The notes: generated from the letters alone by a model not told the origin. A stretch of 17,868 nucleotides of DNA from AC-52 sp044870295 (GCA_044870295.1 JBIOYQ010000095.1:1-17868), one strand, 5' to 3'; positions 6,651 through 14,969 are shown, counted from the first letter of the stretch. Numbers and translations: made by a program.

Positions 6651-8405
6651 TCAGTGGATCAGGTACCAGGCGTTCATGTTCCAGAACATCCCGAGGTTCG
6701 AGGGGATGTAGGAGGACACCGGCCCACCGATCTTGTCCGCGCGCCATGCGCCCACGCTCGGCAGGACGTACAGCGGAAGCGACATCGCGTCCTGCGCCTC
6801 CAGCTGGTACACCTGGTCGAGCGTCTGCTGGCGCTGGGTCGGGTCCAGCTGCTGGTCGCTCTGATGCATCAGGTCGGTGGCCTGCTGGTTGCACCACCGG
6901 TTCCAGTTCCCTCCGCCGAAGGAGTTCTTCGACGTGGGGATGTTCTCGCATGCCAGGGTGGACGTGACGCTGGGGTCGACCGACCCGCCCGTGGCGTAGT
7001 CGGCCATGGTGAACGTCCCATGCGGCCCGACGTCGCCGAACAGCACTCCGGCTTCGTAGTTCTTGATCTGGAAGGCGAACCCGGCCGCGCCCACCTTGCC
7101 CTGTAGGAGCTGCTGGGTGGTGGTCCGACGCGTGTTGTCGGACACCGTCGAGTACTCGACCGTCAGCGGCTTCCCGCCCTTCGTGCAGGGCTTGGACGGC
7201 GCCGCGGAGCAGTCGTACCCATCCGACTCCAGGATCTGCAGCGCCTTCTGGGGGTCGTACGTGAACTGGGAGAAGGGCTGCGAGTTCTTGCACCATTGGC
7301 CGATGTTCGGGAAGGCCACGAACCCGCAGTTCAGCACCTGCGCGTTCGGGTTGTTCAGCTTGATGATGGCGTCGATGACCGCCTGGCGGTCGATCGCATA
7401 CATGAGGGCCTGCCGGACCTTCGGGTCGTTGAGTGGCGCCGACGTGAGATTGAACCAGAGCGCCTCGAAGTAGGCGCCGTCAGCGCCCTTCGCCGTCACG
7501 CCCGGCGTGCCCGAGACCTGGTCGATCAAGCTCTGGTCGGACGGCTGCGGGTAGATCGCGCTGACCTCACCGGACAGGATCGACTGGATCTCGGTCGGCT
7601 GGTCCGTCCGGGGCACCATCGTCACCTGGTCGAGCAGCGGGACCCCGCCGCGGGACGAGTCCGCCGTCCCGTACCACTTGTCGTTGCGGACCAGCACGGC
7701 CTGGTCCTGGCTCCACGACTTCAGGACCCACGGCCCGCCGGAGAACGGGATGCCGTCCTGCATCTCCTTGGAGAGGTCCGGCTTGGGGTCGTTCATCTCC
7801 TTGGGGAACGCGGCCTTCTCCAGGATCCCTTGGTACACGCCGCCGAACAGGTCGGGCCAGTCCACGAAGACCTTGTCGAAGACGATCTTCACGGTCTTGG
7901 GGTCCGAGGTGTCGATCGACTTGATATCGGAGTACCCGACCGTGGTGTAGGTCCCCTTGGTGTTGACGATGGCCCGCCACGTGAAGTCGAAGTCCGCCGA
8001 GGTGATGGGCGTGCCGTCGGCCCAGTTCGCGTCGGGGTTCAGGCGATACGTCACGGTGAAGGGGCTCTGTGTGATCCCGCCGTTGTCCAGGGTCGGGGCC
8101 TCGGTCAGGAGCGGCGACGCCACGAAGTTCCCGTTGAGGTCCAGCACCATGGCGTACGGCAGGACGTGCTCCAGGACCGAGTACCAGGTCCAGGTGGCGG
8201 ATGAACAGCTCGTGATGGGATTCAGGCACTCCGGCCACTGTTCGGCCCCCACGACGAGCGACCCGCCCTTGGTGGGCGAGGCCGAAGTGCTCCCAGCGGC
8301 CGGCGTGCCGGACGAGGAGGAGCTCGACCCTCCTCCACCACACGCCGTCGCCACGATCCCCGCGACGACCACCAGGGCCGCCGCGCGTACTGCACGGAGT
8401 CGCAT
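6651..8405 (-). CDS. ABC transporter substrate-binding lipoprotein, oligopeptide/dipeptide type (SBP family 5)
   Basis: This is a secreted, membrane-anchored binding protein that would hand peptides or similar solutes to an ABC permease. The 584-residue product begins with a lipoprotein signal: a basic start, a hydrophobic stretch and ATAC with Cys22 as the lipid-bearing residue. A Gly/Ser linker follows. The mature part has the family pattern: WPECLNPI near the start, YRLNPDANWADGTPITSADF, then a KWYG block in the middle. The ATG at 8405-8403 has GGGAG about 7 bases upstream, and the longer upstream frame lacks a signal peptide. No permease or ATPase of the Dpp/Opp type is in the window, so its partner must be elsewhere. 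It is divergent from aconitase X across a 170-base gap, which suggests a link to the same pathway. The substrate is unknown. Confidence 0.9.
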   Translation of the reverse strand: MRLRAVRAAALVVVAGIVATACGGGGSSSSSSGTPAAGSTSASPTKGGSLVVGAEQWPECLNPITSCSSATWTWYSVLEHVLPYAMVLDLNGNFVASPLLTEAPTLDNGGITQSPFTVTYRLNPDANWADGTPITSADFDFTWRAIVNTKGTYTTVGYSDIKSIDTSDPKTVKIVFDKVFVDWPDLFGGVYQGILEKAAFPKEMNDPKPDLSKEMQDGIPFSGGPWVLKSWSQDQAVLVRNDKWYGTADSSRGGVPLLDQVTMVPRTDQPTEIQSILSGEVSAIYPQPSDQSLIDQVSGTPGVTAKGADGAYFEALWFNLTSAPLNDPKVRQALMYAIDRQAVIDAIIKLNNPNAQVLNCGFVAFPNIGQWCKNSQPFSQFTYDPQKALQILESDGYDCSAAPSKPCTKGGKPLTVEYSTVSDNTRRTTTQQLLQGKVGAAGFAFQIKNYEAGVLFGDVGPHGTFTMADYATGGSVDPSVTSTLACENIPTSKNSFGGGNWNRWCNQQATDLMHQSDQQLDPTQRQQTLDQVYQLEAQDAMSLPLYVLPSVGAWRADKIGGPVSSYIPSNLGMFWNMNAWYLIH

Positions 8406-8419
8406 GACGATGCTCCCTT

Positions 8420-8436
8420 CCCGCGTGGGGCGCGGG
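8420..8436 (-). promoter_or_regulatory. Hairpin beside the ribosome-binding site of the binding-protein gene
   Basis: CCCGCG and CGCGGG form a 6-bp stem with a 5-base loop. In the minus-strand mRNA the stem ends directly against AAGGGAG, the likely Shine-Dalgarno of the gene starting at 8405. It could limit access to that site. It may also be chance in G+C-rich sequence. Confidence 0.25.
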
Positions 8437-8471
8437 CGCGGATGACGGTGGCCCCCGAATGGGCCCTCATC

Positions 8472-8483
8472 TCCGTATACGGA
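8472..8483. promoter_or_regulatory. 12-bp palindrome TCCGTATACGGA, candidate operator
   Basis: A perfect 12-bp palindrome lies in the 170-base region between two divergent starts (8405 and 8576). Its GT-AT-AC core has the shape of many GntR-family operators (GT, short spacer, AC, with symmetric flanks). It is the only GTATAC I noticed in the window. No GntR gene is in the window, so the regulator would be encoded elsewhere. Confidence 0.4.
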
Positions 8484-8563
8484 AGGCCGGTGTCCGGTCC
8501 GCGGTCCCAGGGGGCCCACTCTGTCCCCGACGGCACACAGATCATGCCGGCGCAACATCTCGG

Positions 8564-8569
8564 TAGAGT
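8564..8569 (+). promoter_or_regulatory. -10 element placing transcription start at the aconitase X GTG
   Basis: TAGAGT lies 6 bases before the GTG at 8576, so transcription would start at the codon itself. No Shine-Dalgarno precedes it. The -35 region is not recognisable. The arrangement is the same as at polA and bpa. Confidence 0.4.
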
Positions 8570-8575
8570 GCGGCC

Positions 8576-9847
8576 GTGCCCCAGCCCGACCTGACCCCAA
8601 TGGACCAGGAGCTGCTGGCCGGCGGTCGAGGCGAGGCGGCGCGGCTCGCCATGCGCATCGTGGTGGCGATGGCGGCTGCCTCCGGGGCCGAGCGCCTGCT
8701 CGACGTCTCCGCCGCCCACATCGATGGATGCCTGTATCACGGCCGGGCCAGCCTCGATTTCGCGGAGCGCCTCGCTGCCATCGGGGCCGCGGTCTCGGTT
8801 CCGACCACCCTCAACGTGGGAGCTCTCGACCTGCTGCATCCGGATCGATTCCGAGGCGATCCCGCCGTGGCTTCGGCGGGGCGCCGTCTGATGGATCTCT
8901 ACGTGACCATGGGATGCCGGCCGACGTGGACGTGCGCGCCGTATCAGCTCGAGCCCCGGCCCGCGTTCGGCCAGCACGTCGCGTGGGCGGAGTCGAACGC
9001 CATCGTCTTCGCGAACTCGGTGCTGGGAGCCCGGACCGATCGCTACGGCGATTTCATCGACGTGTGCGCCGCCATCACGGGGAGGGCTCCGGCCGCCGGA
9101 CTGCACCTCGACGAGCATCGCGTGGGCCGCGTGCTGTTCCGGCTCCTCGACGTCCCTCCCGCCCTCCTTCGATCCGACGTGCTGTTCCCGATCCTGGGCT
9201 ACCTGGTGGGGATGGAAGCCGGGACGGCGGTGCCCGTGATCGAAGGGTTGCTGCCGACCACCACCGAGGATCAGCTCAAGGCGCTGGGCGCGGCGGCGGC
9301 GTCGTCGGGAGCCGTGGGGATGTTCCACGCGGTCGGGGTGACGCCCGAGGCGCCGAGCGCCGAGGCGGCTCTGGGCGGCAGGGAGCCGGAGCGAACCGTC
9401 GAGGTCACCCCCGAGCTGCTGGTGCGAGCCCGCGACGACCTCACCACGGCCGCCGCCGATCGCATCGACGCCGTCAGCGTGGGCACGCCGCACTTCTCTG
9501 TCGACGAGTTCGCCGTCCTCACGCCGCTCCTGGACGGGGCGTCCATCCATCCCGACGTCGCCTTCTACGTCTCCACCAACCGGGCGGCGCTGGCCGAGGT
9601 GGAAGCCCGAGGGTGGCTCCCCGTCTATGAGGGCGCGGGCGTGCGCCTGGTGGTCGACACGTGTACCTACGTGACGCCGATCCTGGACCCGGGCCGTCGC
9701 GTGGTCATGACCAACTCGGGCAAGTGGGCGTACTACGCGCCGGCCAACATCGGCGTCGAGGTCGTGCTGGGAAGCCTGGAGGAGTGCGTGCGGTCGGCGG
9801 CGGAAGGGCGAGTGTGGCGGGATGAGCGTCTCTGGCGGCCCGCCTAG
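8576..9847 (+). CDS. Aconitase X large (catalytic) subunit, probable cis-3-hydroxy-L-proline dehydratase
   Basis: Aconitase X is the fourth branch of the aconitase superfamily. Bacterial members studied dehydrate cis-3-hydroxy-L-proline to delta1-pyrroline-2-carboxylate; archaeal ones act on mevalonate 5-phosphate. The 423-residue protein covers the catalytic domains. It has AAHIDGCLYHG (46-56), GCRPTWTCAPYQ (113-124, C114 and C120), HLDEHRVG (177-184), DTCTY (C363) and TNSGKWAYYAPANIG (379-393). The cysteines are likely iron-sulfur ligands or active-site residues. The swivel domain is encoded separately just downstream, the split form of the family. The start is GTG 8576; an in-frame ATG at 8600 would remove eight residues. 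Hydroxyproline as substrate is supported by the reductase and flavin oxidases next door, but is inference. Confidence 0.88.
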   Translation: MPQPDLTPMDQELLAGGRGEAARLAMRIVVAMAAASGAERLLDVSAAHIDGCLYHGRASLDFAERLAAIGAAVSVPTTLNVGALDLLHPDRFRGDPAVASAGRRLMDLYVTMGCRPTWTCAPYQLEPRPAFGQHVAWAESNAIVFANSVLGARTDRYGDFIDVCAAITGRAPAAGLHLDEHRVGRVLFRLLDVPPALLRSDVLFPILGYLVGMEAGTAVPVIEGLLPTTTEDQLKALGAAAASSGAVGMFHAVGVTPEAPSAEAALGGREPERTVEVTPELLVRARDDLTTAAADRIDAVSVGTPHFSVDEFAVLTPLLDGASIHPDVAFYVSTNRAALAEVEARGWLPVYEGAGVRLVVDTCTYVTPILDPGRRVVMTNSGKWAYYAPANIGVEVVLGSLEECVRSAAEGRVWRDERLWRPA

Positions 9848-10277
9848 CGTGCACACGGCCCGAACCCTGGCTCCCGGCACGGGTCGAGGGACGATCCTTC
9901 GGCTCGACCAGCCGCTATCGCTGTGGGGCGGCATGGACACCGAGCGAGGGGTGGTCATCGATCCCCACCACCCGCAGGAAGGCGCCATGCTGAGCGGTCG
10001 GGTCGTGCTGATGCCCTCCGGGCGCGGATCGAGCTCGAGCAGCAGCATCCTGGCCGAAGCCGTCCGAGCGGGAACCGCCCCCGCGGCCTTCGTCCTGCTC
10101 GAGGCGGACCCCATCCTGGCGCTCGGGTCGATCGTCGCCGCCGAGCTGTACGGAAGGGAGGTCCCGGTGGTCGTGATCGACCGAACAAGCTACGAGCACC
10201 TTGCGGCCGGCCTGGTGGCGACGGTGGACGCGTCGCCCGACGGCGCGACCATCACGATCGCCCGTTCGCCGGCCTAG
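9822..10277 (+). CDS. Aconitase X small (swivel) subunit
   Basis: This is the swivelling domain (DUF126 type) that completes the aconitase X active site with the large subunit. The family pattern is clear: RLDQPLSLWGG, then GVVIDPHHPQEG, then the Ser-rich MPSGRGSSSSSS, where a conserved serine takes part in catalysis, and the end block AAELYGREVPVVV. With ATG 9822 it has 151 residues and overlaps the large subunit by 26 bases. GTG at 9849, two bases after the large-subunit stop, is in frame, would remove nine residues and may be the true start. The two subunits are surely cotranscribed. Its TAG at 10275-10277 overlaps the stop of the convergent oxidase gene. Confidence 0.88.
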   Translation: MSVSGGPPSVHTARTLAPGTGRGTILRLDQPLSLWGGMDTERGVVIDPHHPQEGAMLSGRVVLMPSGRGSSSSSSILAEAVRAGTAPAAFVLLEADPILALGSIVAAELYGREVPVVVIDRTSYEHLAAGLVATVDASPDGATITIARSPA

Positions 10278-11314
10278 GCCAGCGCCAGGCGAGCCAGCCG
10301 TTCCCCGATCAGCGGCGCGAACTTGAAGCCGTGGCCGCTGCACGGCGAGCCCACCACGATGGGCCCGTGGCGTTCGACGATGAACCGCTCGTCAGAGGTG
10401 TTCGTGTAGAGACACGCCTCCGCGTGATGGGGATCGGGCATCGCCCCCGGGAACCGCTCTCGTACCCATGCGGACATCGCATCGATCACCGACCGTTCCA
10501 CCCCTCCCCTCTGGTCCGGGTCGGCATCCGGCCCCGTGTGGTGCCACCCGGTCTTCAGCCCCTGGCCCGGGCTGGGCAGCGCGTAGAGAGGGTGCTCCGT
10601 CCACTCGACGAAGATCGGAAACCGGTCGGCGTGCGACGTGGGAAAGAACGCCACGGTCTCGCGACTCGGGGTCACCGGCAGGTCGATGCCGGCGCCCGCC
10701 AGGAGCGGCCGGGCCCATGCTCCGGCCGTGACCACGGCGACCGTGGCCCGATACGCGTCACCGTCGACGGCGACCTCGACGTGATCCGCCGCGGCTCGGA
10801 GACTCACCACCCGGCATCGTTCTCGAAGGGTCGTGCCCGCGGCCTGGGCCACGCGGACCATGGCGCGGACCGCCCGGTCGGCCGCCACGACGCCCGCATC
10901 GGGCTGATGCAGGAGCGACGCCTCCGGCGGCACGGCGATCGACGGATATCGGTCAATGGCGTCCTTTCCGGTGATCACGTCGAATCGGGCCCCTGCGTCT
11001 CCGAGGGCACGCGCGTGGGCCTCGACGCGCTGGGCCGGTCCCAGGTCGAACCCGCCGAGGACCGTCAGGATCTCCTCACCCGCCGCTTCCCCCAGCTCCC
11101 GCCACAGCGGCAGGGCCTCCATCGCCATCCGCACGTACTCGGGCTCGTCGTAGGAGAACCGGAACACGCGGGCTGCCCCGTGACTCGATCCGCGGTCATG
11201 GCCGACGTCGAACTGCTCCAGCAGGACCACCGACCGGCCGGTCCGGCTGAGCCGCCACGCGGTGGCCGCCCCCATGACGCCAGCGCCGATCACCACCACG
11301 TCCGCCTGCGGCAT
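10274..11314 (-). CDS. FAD-dependent amine oxidase, monomeric sarcosine oxidase / N-methyl amino acid oxidase type
   Basis: Members oxidise secondary amines such as sarcosine, N-methyl amino acids, pipecolate or proline with oxygen, giving hydrogen peroxide. The 346-residue protein has the FAD Rossmann motif GAGVMG (10-15) and GSSHGAARVFRFSY (42-55). It also has GLKTGWHH with K254 and H258 (matching the oxygen-activating Lys and a nearby His of the Bacillus enzyme), CLYTNTSDERF with C301 (the residue that bonds FAD covalently), and SGHGFKFAPLIGE (326-338). All key residues are present, so a peroxide-forming oxidase is likely. The ATG at 11314 follows the upstream gene's stop by 7 bases, with GAGGG as ribosome-binding site overlapping that stop. 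It is the last gene of the long minus-strand operon. The substrate is not settled. Confidence 0.88.
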   Translation of the reverse strand: MPQADVVVIGAGVMGAATAWRLSRTGRSVVLLEQFDVGHDRGSSHGAARVFRFSYDEPEYVRMAMEALPLWRELGEAAGEEILTVLGGFDLGPAQRVEAHARALGDAGARFDVITGKDAIDRYPSIAVPPEASLLHQPDAGVVAADRAVRAMVRVAQAAGTTLRERCRVVSLRAAADHVEVAVDGDAYRATVAVVTAGAWARPLLAGAGIDLPVTPSRETVAFFPTSHADRFPIFVEWTEHPLYALPSPGQGLKTGWHHTGPDADPDQRGGVERSVIDAMSAWVRERFPGAMPDPHHAEACLYTNTSDERFIVERHGPIVVGSPCSGHGFKFAPLIGERLARLALA

Positions 11315-11321
11315 CAGGCCC

Positions 11322-12476
11322 TCACACCACGTGATGCTCGGGGATGACCGTCCCGGCGGCGAACCGCTCCAAGCCGAGCGAGGAGACGTCGACCGTCGTG
11401 GCTCCGCCACCCACGATCATCTCCGCGAGCAGCTTGCCCACGATGGGGGCGTGCTGGAACCCGTGGCCGGAGAACCCGTTGGCCAGGTACAGACCCTCCA
11501 CGCCGGGCGCCTCCCCCAGCACGGGATGCCGGTCCGGGGTCATCTCGTACAAACCCGCCCACGTGAAGCGGAGGTCCGCTTCCTCCAGCGGCGGGAACAG
11601 GCGGACGGCGGTGGGCAGGACCTCGTCGGCGATGAATCGATCGTCCACCCGCGTATCGAACGAGGGCCGCTCGTCGATCCCGCCCATCCCCATAAGCACG
11701 CCCGGCCCCTCGCGGTGGAAATAGAAGGTGGTGCCGGCGTCGATGACGAGCGTCTTGCGACCGGGGGCACCGGGGAACGGGCCGGTGACGATCACCTGCC
11801 GAGGGATCGGCTCGACGGGAAGATCGACCCCGGCGGTTGCCGCCAGCGACCGGGCCCACGGCCCGGCCGCGTTCACCACGACCGGGGCGGCCAGCGGTCC
11901 TCGCGACGTGGCGACGCCCGTCACACGGTCCCCCGCGATCTCGATACTCTCGACATCGACGCCCGTCCGGATCTCCGCCCCCGCCGTCCGGGCCAGCGTG
12001 GCGTAGCCCTGGGTCAGCCCCGACGGGTCGGCCACGCCGTCCTTCGGCCCGAAGGTCGCTCCCACCAGGTCCTCGTCGGAGATCCCGGGGATGAGCCCGA
12101 CCGCTTCCTCGGGACCCAGGACCTCCACCTCGACGCCGAGCGACCGCTGCAGATTCACGCCGGACAGGAACTCGGCCCACGACGCCTGGTCGCGAACGAG
12201 GAACAGGTACCCGTCCTGGTGCACGTCCAAGGGCAGTCCGTGTTCCTCGGTGAAGCCGGTGATCATCGGAACGCTCGCCAGCGACAGCTCGATGTTCACC
12301 CGGCTGGAGAACTGGTGTCGGAACCCCCCGGCACACGCGCCCGTGGACCCCGTGCCGAGCTCCGCCGCCCGCTCGAGCAGCACCACGCGGCCGGCTCCCG
12401 CTCGAGCCAGGTGGTAGGCGGCGCTGGCGCCGACCACACCTCCGCCGGCCACGACGACATCGGTGGACTCGGTCAC
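11322..12476 (-). CDS. FAD-dependent oxidoreductase, sarcosine oxidase beta / proline dehydrogenase-like
   Basis: This is a DAO-family flavoprotein of 384 residues. It has GGGVVGASAA (11-20), GTGSTGACAGGFRHQFSS (41-58), WAGLYEMTPDRHPVLG (306-321) and NGFSGHGFQHAPIVGK (333-348). This pattern is shared by sarcosine oxidase beta subunits and by dye-linked L-proline and D-hydroxyproline dehydrogenase beta subunits. It lacks the CxYT cysteine that bonds FAD in the monomeric type. No alpha, gamma or delta subunit genes are beside it, so it probably acts alone or with another partner. It starts with GTG overlapping the previous stop by four bases (GTGA), so its translation is likely coupled to the reductase gene. 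Oxidation of proline or a related imino acid is inferred from context. Confidence 0.82.
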   Translation of the reverse strand: MTESTDVVVAGGGVVGASAAYHLARAGAGRVVLLERAAELGTGSTGACAGGFRHQFSSRVNIELSLASVPMITGFTEEHGLPLDVHQDGYLFLVRDQASWAEFLSGVNLQRSLGVEVEVLGPEEAVGLIPGISDEDLVGATFGPKDGVADPSGLTQGYATLARTAGAEIRTGVDVESIEIAGDRVTGVATSRGPLAAPVVVNAAGPWARSLAATAGVDLPVEPIPRQVIVTGPFPGAPGRKTLVIDAGTTFYFHREGPGVLMGMGGIDERPSFDTRVDDRFIADEVLPTAVRLFPPLEEADLRFTWAGLYEMTPDRHPVLGEAPGVEGLYLANGFSGHGFQHAPIVGKLLAEMIVGGGATTVDVSSLGLERFAAGTVIPEHHVV

Positions 12477-13393
12477 GCTCCCACCCGATCCGCCGCGGCC
12501 CGAGCCACCACCAGGTCCTCGAAGGCGACGCCGACCGACTTGAACACCGTCACGTCCTCCGGCGAGGTTCGAACCTGGGTGCCCCGGACCACCTCGGGAA
12601 GATCGGCCGCGATGTCCGAGGGCGACATCCGTCCCGCCTCGATGGGGATCAGCAGGTCGCCGGCCTCCGTCAGCGCCGACTCGCGCGACTCCACCACGAC
12701 CTTGCCGCGCGTCATCGTCTCGTCGTCGAGCTCACGGGTGTGGGGCTGGTAGGACCCGACGGCGTTCACGTGCGCGCCGGGCCGGAGGAGGGCGCCGTCG
12801 AACAGCGGCTCCGAGCTGGTGGTGCACGTGCAGATCAGGTCGGCCCGCTGCACCGACTCGGGTCCCCCCAGGTCGGCCTCCATGTCCATCGCCCGGGCCC
12901 GATCGACCAGGGCCTTGGCGCGCTCCGGCGACCTCGACACCACCGCCAGCAGCCACGTGGGCCGGACGGCCCGCATGGCGAGCAGGTGGCTGCGGGCCTG
13001 GACGCCGGCTCCGAAGATGACCAGCCGCTCTGCATCCGGGTTGGCAAGGTGGCGCGTCGCCAGGCCCGATACCGCCGCCGTGCGCAACGCCGTCAGGGCC
13101 TGGCCGTCGATCATGGCCACCGGCTCGAGCGATCCCGGTGCGAACAGGACGTAGGCGGCGTGGATCAAGGGCAGGCCTCGGCGGGGGTTTTGCGGGTTCA
13201 GCGTCACCAGCTTCACGCCGACGCCGGCCTCCCCCGCGGCCGGCATCAGCAGCAGCTCGCCGCCTCCCACCGCCAGGCGCGTCCGAAGCGGGGCTTCCGG
13301 GATGGGCCCGCCGCGGAACGCGGCCTCCAGGGCGTCGATGGCCGCTTCCATGGGCAGGAGGCGAAGGAGCTCGCCCCCGTCGATGGTCCGCAA
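12473..13393 (-). CDS. Ornithine cyclodeaminase/mu-crystallin family, probable delta1-pyrroline-2-carboxylate reductase
   Basis: The 306-residue protein has K61 (GVKLVTLNPQN), R104 (TALRTAA), the NAD(P)-binding GAGVQAR (128-134) and the C-terminal FKSVGVAFEDL (284-294), all typical of the family. The Asp that defines true ornithine cyclodeaminases (GDCPGKTEL) is missing: the matching place reads GSYQPHTREL (213-222). That favours an imine reductase or amino-acid dehydrogenase. With aconitase X nearby, reduction of delta1-pyrroline-2-carboxylate to L-proline is the best fit. The start is TTG at 13393-13391, five bases after livF, with GGGGGAG about 11 bases before it. An ATG at codon 15 is possible but would cut into the first helix. 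Confidence 0.83.
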   Translation of the reverse strand: MRTIDGGELLRLLPMEAAIDALEAAFRGGPIPEAPLRTRLAVGGGELLLMPAAGEAGVGVKLVTLNPQNPRRGLPLIHAAYVLFAPGSLEPVAMIDGQALTALRTAAVSGLATRHLANPDAERLVIFGAGVQARSHLLAMRAVRPTWLLAVVSRSPERAKALVDRARAMDMEADLGGPESVQRADLICTCTTSSEPLFDGALLRPGAHVNAVGSYQPHTRELDDETMTRGKVVVESRESALTEAGDLLIPIEAGRMSPSDIAADLPEVVRGTQVRTSPEDVTVFKSVGVAFEDLVVARAAADRVGA

Positions 13394-13398
13394 CCCGC

Positions 13399-14178
13399 CT
13401 ACAGCTCCCCCAGGTACGCCTCTCGCATCTGCGGGTTGTTCAGTAGGGCCTGGGCCGAGTCCGACAGGACGATCTGGCCGGTCTGGAGCACGTACCCCCG
13501 GTCGGCGATGGACAGCGCCATGTTCGCGTTCTGTTCGACCACGAAGATGGTGGTGCCCAGGTCGTTGATCTCCCGGATGATGTTGAAGACCTGCTCGACC
13601 AGGATGGGCGCCAGGCCCATGGACGGCTCGTCCATGAGCAGGACCTTGGGCTGGGCCATCAGGGCCCGGCCCATGGCCACCATCTGCTGCTCGCCTCCCG
13701 ACAGGGTCCCGGCCTTCTGGGACAGGCGTTCCTCGAGTCGAGGAAAGATGGCCAGAATTCGGTCGAGATCCTGGCGGATGCCGGCCTTGTCACGTCGCTG
13801 GTAGGCACCGAGGTCCAAGTTCTCCCTCACCGTCATCTTGCCGAACAGCCGGCGGTTCTCCGGAACCATGGAGATGCCCCGCGCGACGATGTCCGACGTG
13901 GGCAGGCCAGTGACGTTCTCGCCGTCCAGCCGGACTTCGCCCACGCTTGGAACCACCATCCCCAGGATGGTCTTCAGGGTCGTCGTCTTCCCGCTGGCGT
14001 TGCCGCCCAGTAGGCACACGATCTCGCCCGCGCGGATCTGGATGTTGACGTCCCGAAGCACGCTCACCAGGCCATAGTGCGTGCTGACTCCCGCCAACTC
14101 GAGGACAGCCTGCCCGTTCCCCCCCGCCTTGGGACGCCGCTCGGTGTCGGGCTTTTCCCGTGCGGCCGCTGGCTGCAT
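13399..14178 (-). CDS. livF: Branched-chain amino acid type ABC transporter ATPase LivF
   Basis: This is one of two cytoplasmic ATPases that power import through LivH/LivM. The 259-residue protein has Walker A GGNASGKT (58-65), signature LSGGEQQ (159-165), Walker B VLLMDEP (179-185) and the LivF-type VVEQN in place of the H-loop His. Walker A departs from the usual GANGAGKT but keeps the essential Gly-Lys-Thr. An N-terminal tail of about 24 polar residues precedes the first strand. The ATG shares one base with the livG stop (TGATG), so the two are coupled. The substrate may be an imino acid and not leucine, given the operon partners. Confidence 0.93.
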   Translation of the reverse strand: MQPAAAREKPDTERRPKAGGNGQAVLELAGVSTHYGLVSVLRDVNIQIRAGEIVCLLGGNASGKTTTLKTILGMVVPSVGEVRLDGENVTGLPTSDIVARGISMVPENRRLFGKMTVRENLDLGAYQRRDKAGIRQDLDRILAIFPRLEERLSQKAGTLSGGEQQMVAMGRALMAQPKVLLMDEPSMGLAPILVEQVFNIIREINDLGTTIFVVEQNANMALSIADRGYVLQTGQIVLSDSAQALLNNPQMREAYLGEL

Positions 14179-14969
14179 CAGGCGGTCACCGCCTTCCTGC
14201 CCAGATAGGCCTCGATCACGTGATCGTCGTGGGCGACCTCTTCGTAGGTGCCGTCAGCGATCTTGCGCCCGTAGTCCAAGGCGATCACGCGCTTGGACAC
14301 CCCCTTGACCACGCGCATGTCGTGCTCGATGACCACGATCGCGTACCCCCGTTCCTTGCCGAGACGGACGATGAGGTGCGTCATCTCCTCCGTCTCCTTG
14401 GGGTTCATGCCGGCGGTGGGCTCGTCGAGCAGGAGGACCCTCGGTTCGGTGGCCATCGCCCGGGCGATCTCCAGCCGGCGGCGATTGGCGTAGGAGAGGC
14501 TGGACGCGGGTTGGTCGTGACGATACCCAGAGAGGCGGGTCCCGAAGAACGCGAGGGCCTCCTTGGCATTCTCCCTGATCTGGTGCTCCTCCCGGCGTGT
14601 TCGGGGCAGCTTCAAGACTGCGCCGACCAGCCCCGACCTGGTCCGGCAGTGCTGGCCGACCATGGCGTTCTCCAGGATCGTCATATTCGGGAACAGGTGC
14701 ACAGTCTGGAAGGTCCTGGCAACCCCGAGCCGGGTGATCTGGTTCGGCTTGAGTCCCACCAGGCTCTGCCCGTTGAACAGGACATCTCCGTCGTCTGGTT
14801 CGTACAGGCCGGTGATCACGTTGAAGAGGGTGGTCTTGCCGGCGCCATTCGGCCCGATCACGCTGACCACCTCTCCGTCATGCACTTCTAGATCGAGCTC
14901 GGACAGGGCGTTCAAGCCCCCGAATCGCTTCTTCACGCCGCTGATCTGCAGGAGTGGCTGGTCGCTCAC
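14178..14969 (-). CDS. livG: Branched-chain amino acid type ABC transporter ATPase LivG
   Basis: This is the second ATPase of the Liv-type importer, with 263 residues. It has Walker A GPNGAGKTT (39-47), the Q-loop at Q88 (ARTFQTVHLFPNMTILEN), Walker B VLLLDEPTAGMNP (178-190) and H-loop IEHDM (214-218). The signature reads LSYANRRRLEIARA (158-171), where LSYGQQR is usual, a modest variation. The start is GTG at 14969-14967, overlapping the livM stop by four bases (GTGA). The frame continues open upstream through livM, but that part is not LivG-like. Confidence 0.93.
   Translation of the reverse strand: MSDQPLLQISGVKKRFGGLNALSELDLEVHDGEVVSVIGPNGAGKTTLFNVITGLYEPDDGDVLFNGQSLVGLKPNQITRLGVARTFQTVHLFPNMTILENAMVGQHCRTRSGLVGAVLKLPRTRREEHQIRENAKEALAFFGTRLSGYRHDQPASSLSYANRRRLEIARAMATEPRVLLLDEPTAGMNPKETEEMTHLIVRLGKERGYAIVVIEHDMRVVKGVSKRVIALDYGRKIADGTYEEVAHDDHVIEAYLGRKAVTA

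Noticed and set aside
8222..10114. A 630-codon minus-strand frame opposite aconitase X
   Set aside because: Composition is Arg/Gly/His-rich shadow sequence, it overlaps well-supported genes on both sides, and the plus-strand frame is a clear family member.
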